From: Micractinium sp. NFX-FRZ | Taxonomy: Eukaryota > Chlorophyta > Trebouxiophyceae > Chlorellales > Chlorellaceae | Direction: 5' to 3' | Length of the DNA: 45,797 nt | NCBI GenBank assembly: GCA_029339195.1 | Contig: JAPTJF010000483.1 | Span: 1 to 45,797, forward strand | Shown: piece by piece, positions 10,301-20,706 of the stretch | Layout of the letters: every line of letters starts with the position of its first letter | How positions within the stretch are numbered: position 1 is the first letter of the stretch | Notes under the pieces: generated by a model | The model's input: the letters and a program-made list of their open reading frames with translations, nothing else | The model's database searches: none | What the model was told of the DNA's origin: nothing | Position numbers and translations under genes: made by a program

Positions 10301-13300
10301 CTAGTAGTAGAGCAGCAATAAATAATTAACATCCCAGCATCACCACCGCGCCTCCCTGAGTGCCTGCCTGCAGAACGCCATGACGGTGCCCAACTGGAAT
10401 CGCTGCGCCCAAACGATGTTTGACATCATGGTGAGCACACAATTGGCAGCTACCCGGGGGTGCACGCTTCCTGAGCCACAGACACTCGTGCAGCTGTACT
10501 GCCCGCTGCCTCCTGAATCTCACTTGTTTGTTTCTCTGTAATTGACCGGCCTTTCAGGGCCCACCATTTGTGCACGTCAACACCTGCCTGCGCCTATCAC
10601 TCCCCCGCCTGCGCCCTTGCCGTGCAGACGCTGCTGGATGAGAACCGCCACATCAGTCTCACAGACACGCCACCTGAGGAAGAGCGTGAAGAGGAGCCCG
10701 AGGCGGGGACACCCACGCAGGCATGTGATACGGATGTGGGCAGGCAGTGGCACTGCAGGGGCCCTTTCCTGGCCCGACGGTGCAGGCGCCGCAATTGCAG
10801 ACCTGTTGGTGCCAGACCTGCGGCAGGATGTTGCGTGCCGCCATTATTCCGCCCACGCGCTTTGCCTTCACAAGTGCAGGTGTGGGGCAACCTGGGAGCC
10901 TTCTTGGAGCGGCTGGACGACGAGTGGAACAGCAGCCTCAAGGTGTGGCTGGCGTGCGGACATGGAGCGGGTGCTAACTCAGCACGTAGGCTCCTTGGCA
11001 TTGGAAATGTGTCCGCGGTTGGCCCTCACATGTGTTGCCCTCCATGCTCTGCTAGGCCCTGGACCCGCATGCCAACGAGTACATGGAGCGCCTGAAAGAT
11101 GAGGCTGTGCTGCTGGCGCTGGCCCAGAAGGTGAACGCCTGCCCATGAGCAAGGCATCGGAGTTGACTGTGTGTGAATCATGCGCGTGTGTGTGAATCAT
11201 GCGCGTGTGAATCATGGCTTCTCCCTGGCTTGTGCGCGTGAAGGTGTCAGAGTACCTGGAGGCGCAGAATGAGCTGGACAAGCTGGCAGGTGTGGCGCTG
11301 AAGCGCATCCAGCACTTCTACTACAAGACAGGTGCGGTGGTTGTCTGAGTTGGGGCAACGATACTGCACGGAAGCCTGCGCTGCGTGAACCTGTACCTCT
11401 GACAAGCATGCAGTCTTCGTGGCCATATTGTGGCTCCTGAGGTGCCAAACTGTCCTCCCCTACCTCTTGCTTGTGATGCAGATGTTGTGTACGGCGCCAT
11501 GCGCAAGCTGGCACTGCAGCAGCAGGAGGCCTCGGCACAGGCCACGGCGGAGGGTGTGCCCGCTGTGGAGGCTACCGAGGCGCTGGATGGCGAGGAAGCG
11601 GAGGGCGCCACAGGTGAGATCTGGAGAGCAGTGCTGCATGGGCGTTTAAATCGGTGGTTTGGAAGGTAAGGGAGCTTTCCGGTGGGCAGAGGCAGCAATG
11701 TACGTGCTGGTCTGGGCAAAGTTGTTCAGCCTGAACCTGGGCAAATTTGGTCAGCCTGAACCTGGGTATCGTGAGTGCAGGGGCGTGCGGTGCTGGTTGC
11801 TCAGTGCAACTTCCACTGGCTGCATGTACATGGATCTGGTCCCTTGCTGGTTGCTGAGTCCCTGGCCGCAACTGAACTGTGCAGAGCTGATTGTGGTCAA
11901 GATTCCCCACGACTTTTCTATTCCGGAGAGCTGCGCCGACCTGGTGGAGCAGCTGGCTCGCGTGGTCTATGCACACGGCAACGACAACCAGAAGGGCCAG
12001 GCCATGCTGTGCACGGTGTACTTCCGGTAGGCTTGCAGCCCACGTGCCAGCGCCTTCTCTGGTGTGGCCTTGACAGTGCGTGTGTCCGCTGGACAAAGTC
12101 AATGGTACTTTAAATAGTCGCCCTAGTGCCTGCCTGCTCACGCAGCTGTGTCCGCGACGACTTCTATGGCGGTCGTGACACGCTGCTTATGAGCCGCATT
12201 CAGGAGCAGACGGGTCAACTGGATGCAAAGATGCAGGTGGGGAGTCGGGACGGAGCAACATGAAGAATTGCGCCTGCCAGTGGCATTCAGCTTGCCCCTC
12301 TGTTTGCAAAGCACAAGGGGTGCATCTGGAGTTTAAGCGTCACCCAGCACATAGTGTTTCTACTGCCATTGCTGCCCTGCGTGCAGGTGTTGTACAACCG
12401 CACCATTGCTCAGCTGGGCTTGTCTGCCTTCCGTGCTGGCCTGATCTACGAGTGCCACCAGTGCCTGATGGACCTGTACGGCACCGGTCGGGTCAAGGAG
12501 CTGCTCGCACAGGCACGTGTCCAGAGGACGTCACTTGGGTGGCTTGTAATTGCGCGCACATGCGCTGGCTGCGTGCAAGTGTTTGGGTTCTGATGTCGAT
12601 TCCGCAAGATCTGCCGCTTGTGCAGGGCATCCAGCAACATCGCTTTCAGGAGAAGACGCCAGAGCAGGAGGCAGCTGAGCGGCGGCGCCAGGTAGGGCGG
12701 GAGCATGCGCCGTGAGGTGGCGTGCTCTTCGTGCCTGTATGGGCACCTGCTGCCTGTAGTATCGCTGACCAACATGTTCCATTCTCGTGTTTGACCTATG
12801 CCTTTATGTTGCGGCCGCCTGCAGGTCCCTTTCCACATGCACATCAACCTTGAGCTTCTGGAGAGCACATACCTCATTTCGGCAATGCTGCTCGAGGTAG
12901 GCAGGCAGCTGTTGTTTGTATTTGACTCCAAGGGCCGACTCTCCGCAGGCCTGCATGCCGCTAAGATCTCCCGACCCCGCCACCTTTGCAGGTGCCTGCA
13001 ATGGCCAGCCTGCAGTCTGCAGATGGTCGTAAGCGCATCATCAGCAAGCCGCTGCGCAGGTATGTAATGTGTCTGTAGGGAGCCGGAAGCTGGAGACCGC
13101 AGCTGGCGTAGTGTGGGACGTGAGTTGCGTCCATGCCGCAGCCTCCCTTGATCAACACTTGCCGGTGCCCACGCAGGCTGATGGACAACTACGAGCGCCA
13201 GAGCTTCACGGGCCCACCTGAGAACGTGCGCGACCACGTCATGGCAGCCGTGCGCTCGCTCTCAACAGGTTGGTGCCCACCGAACAGTGTGCACCCCCAT

Positions 13301-15043
13301 CCATAGATCCACTGTCACACATCTTACCCATGCCCACTGCATCAGAAAGAATGCTGCGCCGCTCCTCCCTGTCATGTGCAGGCGACTGGCGCCGGGCATA
13401 CGAGTACACCACTGCGCTCATATGCTGGAGCCTCCTGCCTCAGGCACGGCTGCTGCGATGGGTTTGCGCCAGCAACTCGTGCGGGCTTGTGGCATGTGTG
13501 GCACAGCAGTGGACATGATCATTTCCTCGATATAGTTGTAGAGCTGAAATGGTATCTTCCTCAATTTCTGGCCCTGCAGAAGGAGGCCGTGCTGGCAATG
13601 CTGCGCACTAAGCTGCAGGAGGAGGGGCTGCGCACCTACCTGCTAGCATACGGGCGCTTCTACTCGTCCCTGAGCATCAAGCAGCTGTGCGACATGTTTG
13701 AGCTGCCAGAGCGCAAGGTGGGTGCATGCACCCCTGGTGCTCTAATGCTCCATGGTGGCTGGGAGCGCAGGGCAAAAATGCTGACCATGAACAACCCTGC
13801 GCTCGGTTGGTGCGGTGCACAGAAGGCATGCGGCCTCCCCTGACAACCGCTGAGGCACCACACATTGCCGCCCCTACCCCTGGGCTATTCAGGTGCATGC
13901 CGTTGTCAGCCGGCTGATTGTGGACGACGGCCTGCCTGCCAGCCATGACCAGCCTACCGGCACAATTGTTGTTCACCATGTGGAGCCGACGCGGCTGCAG
14001 GTGCGCTGCCATGAGCTGGCTGCGCCTTGCTTGCAGGCGCCTTGCATGTTGTGCCCTGCCTGCTCCGCCTTGGTGCAATGGTAAGCTTTGCGCACGCTCA
14101 CGGATGCTGCAATGCTGCAGACGCTGGCCGGCACCTTTAGCGACAAGGCGTCGCTTCTTGTGGACCTGAATGAGCGCGCGCTGGCCATGCGCACAGGTGG
14201 GCAGGCCAGCGGTTGTCATGTGCTCTGGTAGCGGCTGCGCTGGCGTTGCCTTCAGGCACTGTTGGCATCCTGGGGAAAAAAATGAATGTTGACCCAAAGT
14301 TGAGTCAGTACTACTTGTTGCACCCCATGCCGTGTGCAGGTGCTCTTCACACCGACGAGGACGAGGGCGATGGCAGGCGCGGCCACGACGGGGCCCAGGT
14401 CTGCAAGCACACGTGCAGCCGGCCGGCCTACAAGACCATTAGTCATGCTGCAGACTGCAAGTGCATGCCACTGTTTGTCCCTAGGCCTCTGAAACCTCCG
14501 CTCGCCCCTGGGGATGCCTGGCATGTATGCAGGGCGGCAGGCGCACCCGCATGGGGGGTCGGCTCGGCGGCGCGGGCGGCTTTGGCCGCGGCGGCAGGTG
14601 AGTCTGTGTGCTTGACTGCGCCCACGCCTGAGCCTGTGCACCCTTCATTCTCCCCACCTGCCCTCTGCTCGCCGCCGAGTCCTGGCCATGTCCCGACGGC
14701 TATGCTTGCAGGGGCGGGCGTGGCGGCGGGCGCTACGGCGACCGCGAGCGTGGCAGCGGCTTCATGCCGGAGTCTGGTGCGTGTTGAGTGCGGCGTTGGT
14801 GGGGCACCATTAAGGTCTGCTCCACTATTGCCCACCATGCGCAGGCATGGTGCTCGTTACCTCTATGCCTACATGTGCGTCCATGCTGCCATGACACCTG
14901 CCACTGGGCTTTGCATTGCCACTCTGTGTTGCTCTGCAGGCTTTGGCGGCGGCGTGTTTGGCCGCGGCCGCGGGCGGCGCCAGTCCACGCAGCGGGATGA
15001 CAGCAACTTCACTCAGCTGGGGGGGGCTCGCCGCAGGCAGTAG
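7335..15043 (+). CDS. EIF3C: Eukaryotic translation initiation factor 3 subunit C (eIF3c)
   Basis: Core cytoplasmic eIF3 subunit that bridges eIF3 to eIF1 and eIF5 and recruits the 43S complex. I resolved 31 exons totalling 919 aa, close to plant and animal eIF3c. Key exons: 7335-7337 (ATG only), 7686-7767, 7952-8148, 8391-8471, 8644-8725, 8900-9002, 9144-9205, 9415-9471, 9716-9858, 10051-10158, 11885-12026, 12387-12512, 13382-13443, 13580-13717, 13893-14000 and 14940-15043. Seen: MASKFW start, an acidic poly-Ser N-terminus (about 10-50), the eIF3c N-terminal domain with [15 protein letters not shown], the block [12 protein letters not shown], and a C-terminal PCI/winged-helix region with [17 protein letters not shown] and [13 protein letters not shown]. 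An RGG-rich tail ends at TAG 15041-15043. Introns after 10158, 12512 and 13443 need GC donors; exon 12 may end at 10720 (GC) or 10735 (GT). Identity is secure; the tiny first exon is inferred from frame and from plant-like MxSRF/W starts. Confidence 0.96.
8761..8842 (+). repeat. Tandem duplication (2 x 41 bp) in eIF3c intron 5
   Basis: Copies 8761-8801 and 8802-8842 share a core of GGGTGGTYTGGGTKTGGTGG followed by CAAGCTGRTGGC and differ at a handful of positions. It lies wholly inside the intron between exons 8644-8725 and 8900-9002. Confidence 0.8.
11166..11216 (+). repeat. Short tandem repeat in eIF3c intron 14
   Basis: Three copies of GTGTGAATCAT, separated by GCGCGTGT-type spacers, sit in the intron between exons 11056-11130 and 11244-11331, ending about 30 bases before the acceptor. 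Confidence 0.7.
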
Positions 15044-15426
15044 GCGTATAGCTTTGTCCATGATTCCCAACTCTTTCTGGCGCACGCAACATTGCTTGCA
15101 CCCAGGGCCCTGCGGCCTGCCGCTTGTTCAAATGCGGTGGACCGGAAAGCATCTCTCTATATGCTGTTGATGAAAATCAGTGCATGGATCCACAGGGGGG
15201 GGGGGGGGGGGGGGGGGATTTGACCGCTGCCGAAAACCTAAAAACTTTGCTCGAGTGCTGGATGCGTTCGGGCGAGGCTGGAGCAGCGCCAACCAATGAA
15301 AGACATACTGTATTCCCCGGATCAAGCAGAGGGGAACCTGCCAGTGTCTGCAGTACGGCTGTACAGACATAATGCAGGAAATCAGCCTGGGAAATCGATC
15401 GGTGATTCGATCATTGTGATTCGATC
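15044..15426. other. Intergenic region eIF3c to SF1, with homopolymer tract
   Basis: 383 bases hold the eIF3c 3' end and the SF1 promoter and leader. Apart from an uninterrupted G run (listed separately) and a short direct repeat of GATTCGATCAT/GATTCGATCATGG at about 15405-15430 that includes the SF1 start codon, nothing is recognisable. No clear TGTAA polyadenylation signal was found after the eIF3c stop. Confidence 0.5.
15195..15217 (+). repeat. Poly-G tract (23 G)
   Basis: Twenty-three consecutive G bases. Such a run can form a G-quadruplex and is a known weak point for sequencing, so its exact length may be wrong. It lies about 150 bases past the eIF3c stop and about 210 bases before the SF1 start. 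Confidence 0.9.
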
Positions 15427-18400
15427 ATGGCGGAACCACCTCGCGGCCGCCGTCGGCACCGGTGGGGCCCGCTGCCCGCTGCGGCCCTGCCTCCCGAGCC
15501 GCTGCCGCCCGCCCCGGAGCCTGCCCCTGAACCCGAGCAACAGGCTCCTACTCGCAAGCGCAAAAGCCGGTGGGCAACAGGCGAGGCGGCCACGACGGAG
15601 GGCAGCGACGACTCTCGGGCCATTGTCCTCTTCCCGGAGAAGGTTGTGCTGTCCAACGGGCTCCAAGTGGTGCTGCCGCCCGCCGTGACGGGCCGCGCGC
15701 CGGGGGGCGACCCAGAGGTGTTGGAGTTCCACAAGCAGGTGGGTGGGTGCGCCGGCACGCCCCTGGGTGCGCCGGCACGCCGGCACGCCCAGCACAGGCC
15801 GTCGGTCGAAGCTTGCCTATGGGTCTTTCCTTGGTTCTTGGAATCGGAGCTTGGAAGTTGGAGCTGGCGTCCCCACTATGCACACAAATCACTTAGCAGG
15901 CGCCCACCTGCAACGCTCATGCTGCCGTGCAGCTGAATGAAATCAACCGCAAGCTGCTCAGCGGTGCTGTGGAGATCCCGCCCGCGGGCGAGCGCTCGCC
16001 CAGCCCGCCCCCAATCTACGACGTGATGGGCATGAGGTGCCTGCCAGCGCCCTGACCTGCCTGCAATGCTGTGAAGCTGCTCCGGAGCCGGGGTGCGCGT
16101 GCCTACTGCATTCAGGCGTGGTTTTGGCATGGAGCTGCCCACCCACCATGTGGCATGCGCTTCCCTGCAGGCTGAACACGCGCGAGGTGCGGTACAAGGA
16201 GAAGATGGCCAAGACACGCAACAAGCTGATTGAGCAGCTCATCCAGCGTGATCCTACGTACAAGCCACCACCAGGTGGACGCACGAGGCAGCAAGTGCTT
16301 TTGCCGCGGCGCCACACAACATGCTGCGGCGTTCGCATGCCCAGCCACCTGCCACCCAATTCCCTCCGTGGCTGCTGCTCATCGTCCTGCACCCCCTCCC
16401 TTGCATGTGCCTGAACTGAGCAGACTACCGCCCTGAGCGCAAGTGGAAGAAGATCTTCATCCCTCTAAAGGATTACCCTGGCTACAACTTCATCGGCCTC
16501 ATCATTGGCCCACGCGGCAACACGCAGAAGCGCATGCAGTCAGAGACCAACACAAAGATTGCCATCCGTGGCAGGGGTGCGTCGGCGGGCTCGTGGGAGA
16601 GGCACGGGTGGGGCGCAGCCCTGGTGCGTTGAGGAGAGGCCACGGCTAATGCCGATCGTGCGGCACTGGCTGGACAGCATGCCCCCGCTGACTGTTACCC
16701 TGTGCTCCCGTGCGGTGGGTGCCGCCGGTCCACCTGGGCGTGCAGGCAGTGTGAAAGAGGGTGCTGCGCGTGACCCCAAGTATGACTACGGGGAAGACGA
16801 GGAGCTGCACGTCCTCATCACCGGCGACCGGCAGGAAGACGTGTGTGCCTGTGCTGTGGTCACTGCTTGGCCCGCAAGTCATCTTGATTGCTGCTTATGC
16901 CAATCAGGGATCCTTTGTTCACCAAGTTGCTGCATGAATCACGGCTGGCAGGCATGTGAGCAAAAGGACGGCCCCAACTCCGCCACCGAGTCACCCTCTC
17001 TGCTTGCTGCAGGTGGATGCCGCGGCGGCCATGGTGGAGCGGCTGTTGCAGGTGTGGCACACTGCGTTGCAAGCAAGGGTGTGGGAACAGGTCAAGGCGA
17101 CCTTCACCTTGCAGGCATGTGTGATTTTGCCATTGCTGACAGCAGACTGCTGGGGCATCATTCTGCACTCAGGCATGTGTGGTTGTGCCATTGCTGACAG
17201 CAGACTGCTGGGGCATCATTCTGCGCTCAAGCCTCATCATGACCTATTGCAATTGTGCAGCCCATGGACGAGGAGATGAATGAGCATAAGAAACTGCAGG
17301 TGGGCCCGCCTGGGGAACAGTCTGCAACGTGTGCGGATTGAATCAGTAACTGTGTGAATGCCATGGTTTGGCAGCTTTCATGTTCACGCGCTCTTGCACA
17401 GTGCTGCCTGCCTTGCTAAGGTGGTTATTGCCTACGTTCCCTGCAGCTGCGTGAACTGGCAGCGTTGAATGGCACCCTCAAGGATGAGCAGTACTGCTTC
17501 ATCTGTGGAGAGTCAGGCAAGCACGCGACCCTCTCATGATGTGCAGCCTGTGCTGGGTTTGCATGGCTATCTTCGACGGCCAGGCCAGGGGCTGCCGCTG
17601 CGCTCAGCCGCCAAGACTAGAGCCTAACCGTGCATGCTGCCAGTGCAGGGCACCAGCAGAGCGAGTGCCCCAAGAAGGCCATTGATGTGTACCGGCTGCC
17701 GGACCAGCTGCAGAGCAAGGTGGATGAGATGTATGCCAAGGTACGAGGCCGCAGGGTGTGGTGCTACATTTGGCTGATGACCTTTGCAAAGGAGCCGTGA
17801 GGGGTGCCTCTGGCTGCATGCTCTGTGCAGCTCTTGCATCGTCCTGCCCTTGGCCGGTTTGCTCACTGCTCCTGTCCCTGCCACAATTATCAGGACGTGG
17901 CACGCATGAACCCAGGGGAGGCTGTCAAGATGGACTCAGAGTACAAGTCTTTCCTGGCTGAGCTGGGCGGGGGCCCTCTGCCGAGTGACGAGGGAGGATC
18001 CGCGCCCCGTGGTACGCTGCACAACCGGGCAGCCTGCATGCGGTGCTCTGGCGCATGCCGCTGCTCATATCATGCCCCCTGTGCTGTGCAAATAAGTAGC
18101 TCGATTGGCCTAGCTCGATTGGCCAGATGGTAATGACTTTGTGAGCTGGTGCAGGTTCTCACGGGCGTACACGGCCAGGCGACGAGCTGCCAGACTCCTG
18201 CAAGCTGTATGTTGGCAACCTGTCGCAGGCGAGGCAGGCAATGCAACAGCTTGCACTGTGTCACCGCAAACCTATGTGCGCAGTATAAGGGCACATTCTT
18301 GCCTGGGGCAGGGGCCAGCGGGTCCAATTGTGCGGCGGGGTCAGCCCTGCGCAAATGGAAGGTGTTTCATTTTATGACCTTTGCAGGCCGTCACTGATGC

Positions 18401-20154
18401 GCTGCTGCGCCAGATGTTCGAACCTTTTGGCACTGTGCTCCACACGGCAGTTTTGTACGACGCAAGCACGAGTAAGCTGGTTCAGGAGCGCGCCTGAACA
18501 TCACATGTGGTGCCAGCCTTGCAGGCAGGTAGGACGCCGTGCCCATGGCTGTCACACAGTGTTATGTCCCTTTTGTGTCCTGCAGATGTGAGCCGCGGCT
18601 TTGGTTTTGTGCACATGGCGGACGAGTCGTCTGCATCAACAGCCAAGGAGGTGGGCGCCAGTCCTTCGGCTGCTGCTTGTCCTGGGCCAAGGTCGCTGCA
18701 CGGCTGTCCCATGCACTGTGATGCACAAGTTCCAGCACGCATGCGTGTTACTCTTGCTGCAGGGCATGCATGGCAAGGTGGTGGATGGGCGTACGCTGAA
18801 TGTGCGCATTCGGAATGAGGCACCATCTGGCCCGCGCAGAGGTGGGATGAACTCTCGGGGTGCGCATGCTCGTATCAGGACAAGTAATGTCTTGGGACAG
18901 TGGTGTAACAATGTGTTCTGTGCTCCATTCTGGCCAGTTCTCGTCTGTGGCACTCTGCTGAGCAGGCAGACCCTACCAGCTGCTCTCCGCCCTGCTTCTG
19001 TGCCACGGCGGTCCCCTGCAGGGCTTGGCGCTTCGCGTCCAGACGACGACCTGCCCCCAGAGTGCAAGATTTACGTGGGCAGCCTGCCCCCCCAAGTGGA
19101 TGAGCATGCACTCACCCGCGAGTTCTCTCGCTACGGCCCGGTGGTCAGGTGTGCACCGCGGGCATGACTTTGCCTGGGCACCTGCGCTGCTCGCTGGGCT
19201 TGTTTGCATCAATCATCTGTGTCCAAACCCCGCGCCCCACCTCCCTGCCTGCTTGTTATTCCACTCAGTGCCCGTGTCATCACCGACCGCGAAACAGGGC
19301 GCCCTAAAGGCTTCGGGTTTGTCAACATGGCAGGCAAGCAGGAGGGGTGGGCAGGCAGCAAGTTCTTTCATGCTGCACAGGGTAGCGAGGACAGTGCGCA
19401 GGCAAGCTGCAATCAGAAATGCTTCGAGGATTCTCATCTTCCCTGACAATTACGGCTCGTGCGTGCCTGCTGTGCAGACCCAGCCTCTGCTCGCAACGCC
19501 ATCGGCGCCATGGATGGCTTCCCTGGGTTTGACCCCAATCGCCCCATCGTTGTGCGGCAAGCAGGCACAGGTGAGGCTGACGGGATGCTCTTGTCGTGCA
19601 TGGCCTGGCGTTTGCTGCCATTGATTTAGCCACGCTTGTGACTGCCGTCCTGGTGCCACAATGCAGGGGACACGGGGCGTGGGCCCCGGCATGGCGGCGG
19701 CGTCATGCGCCCCCAGCAGCCGTCTGGCGCCAGCTTCCCTCCTGCGCCACCGCCACCGCCACCATTCTACCCTCCCCCGCCTGGACATTTTGGAGGGGCG
19801 CCCTACCCCCCTCCGCCTGGGCCCCCCTACGGAATGCAGCATCCAGCCGGTTACCACCCCCCAATGCCCCCCCCATACCCAGGTGGGCAGGCTTACGCAT
19901 TTCGACAGTTTGGCCGGCACTGGCAGAGTTTACTTTGTTTGGTTCCCGCCGTGCAGTCCCTCACTCTCGTGCGTACTACCGCTTTGTTGAAGCGTGCAGG
20001 GGCATACCCGCCGCCCCCGGCGGGATATGGAGCGCCGCCACCTGCTGATCACGGTGGGTATGGAGCGCTGCCACCGCCACCTGCTGATCAGGGCTGGCCC
20101 CCGCCCCCCCCGCCGCTGCCATCCGAGGATTGGCAAGCGCAGCGGCACCATTGA
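15427..20154 (+). CDS. SF1: Splicing factor 1 / branch-point-binding protein with two RRMs
   Basis: Nuclear protein that binds the intron branch point and cooperates with U2AF at the 3' splice site. Nineteen exons (first 15427-15738, last 20000-20154; KH in 16424-16576 and 16746-16840; zinc knuckle in 17447-17516 and 17649-17740) give 694 aa. Domains in order: a U2AF-binding ULM-like motif RKRKSRW (Trp49); SF1 helix-hairpin with an SPSP motif and [12 protein letters not shown]; a KH-QUA2 domain with [16 protein letters not shown]; one CCHC knuckle [17 protein letters not shown]1 (about 391-467; RNP2 KLYVGNL, RNP1 RGFGFVHM); RRM2 (about 491-565; RNP2 KIYVGSL, RNP1 KGFGFVNM); and a Pro/Gly/Tyr-rich tail. 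Land-plant SF1 as I know it has one RRM and two knuckles, so this order is modified. Introns after 17516, 18228 and 19333 require GC donors. ATG 15427 is the first in frame and fits the family. Confidence 0.94.
15742..15790 (+). repeat. GC-rich tandem repeat in SF1 intron 1
   Basis: Direct copies of GGGTGCGCCGGCACGCC followed by a further partial CGGCACGCC. It begins almost immediately after the donor of SF1 intron 1, so it could affect use of that donor. Confidence 0.7.
17113..17228 (+). repeat. Perfectly phased tandem duplication (2 x 58 bp) in SF1 intron 6
   Basis: Copy 1 is 17113-17170 and copy 2 is 17171-17228, with only three mismatches that I could find. It lies inside the intron between exons 17013-17051 and 17261-17299 and ends about 30 bases before the acceptor, so two candidate branch-point regions may be present. 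Confidence 0.9.
18097..18124 (+). repeat. 14-bp tandem duplication in SF1 intron 10
   Basis: Two exact, adjacent copies of TAGCTCGATTGGCC in the intron between exons 17894-18011 and 18155-18228. Confidence 0.85.
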
Positions 20155-20706
20155 ACGGCGCACGTGCCAGACGGGTTCTGACGCGGTTGAGGAATTGCTG
20201 ATGCCTGGCCTGTCCAGCACACCCATTTTCGACGCCAGCTGTTCAAGAAGGCCTGCAGCGGAACAAAACCAAATGGCGAACATACCTGCATCAGCACCTG
20301 TAGCTGCCATCCTTACCCCTGGACGTGTTCCCAGCATGGCGTCAGGCCCGAGCGTGTGACATTGTGGGCAGAGACAGTCTGGCTTGATTACATGAGCATG
20401 GGTGGGAGTTGGTTCAATCTTCGGTCTATTTGTACGCACCTTGCTGTGTTTTGTCTTTGCTGTCAAGTACGGATATGCGGCAGCATGACGGCATGGTAGA
20501 GGCTGGTCTTGCTGCAGGTCTTGCTGCCATCGGACCTGGTATGGTACAAGGAACTGCTGCTGGCATTCATATAATTTGTGAAACAAGGCAGATGACAAAA
20601 AATAGAGAAATTTTTCGCCACGTGGCTTATCTTCAAGATGGCCCCAAAGCGGCGGTAGCATTGCTTATACGCGGCAATCGTCTAGCGCTATACAGCTTCT
20701 CACGAG
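20155..20706. other. Intergenic region between SF1 and the SDR gene
   Basis: 552 bases hold the SF1 3' untranslated region and the SDR promoter. A + strand frame spans 20409-20726, but it overlaps the SDR start, has no recognisable domain and is AT-richer than the neighbouring exons, so it was not called. No TATA box, tRNA or repeat stands out. Confidence 0.5.

Noticed and set aside
11166..11216. CRISPR-like regular spacing
   Set aside because: Only three short, nearly contiguous units inside a eukaryotic intron; a simple tandem repeat.
17517..17522. Sequencing error (GT read as GC) as the cause of the GC donors
   Set aside because: Nine independent sites in five genes, mostly with compensating AG|GCAAGN context, are unlikely to be random errors, though read-level data would settle it.
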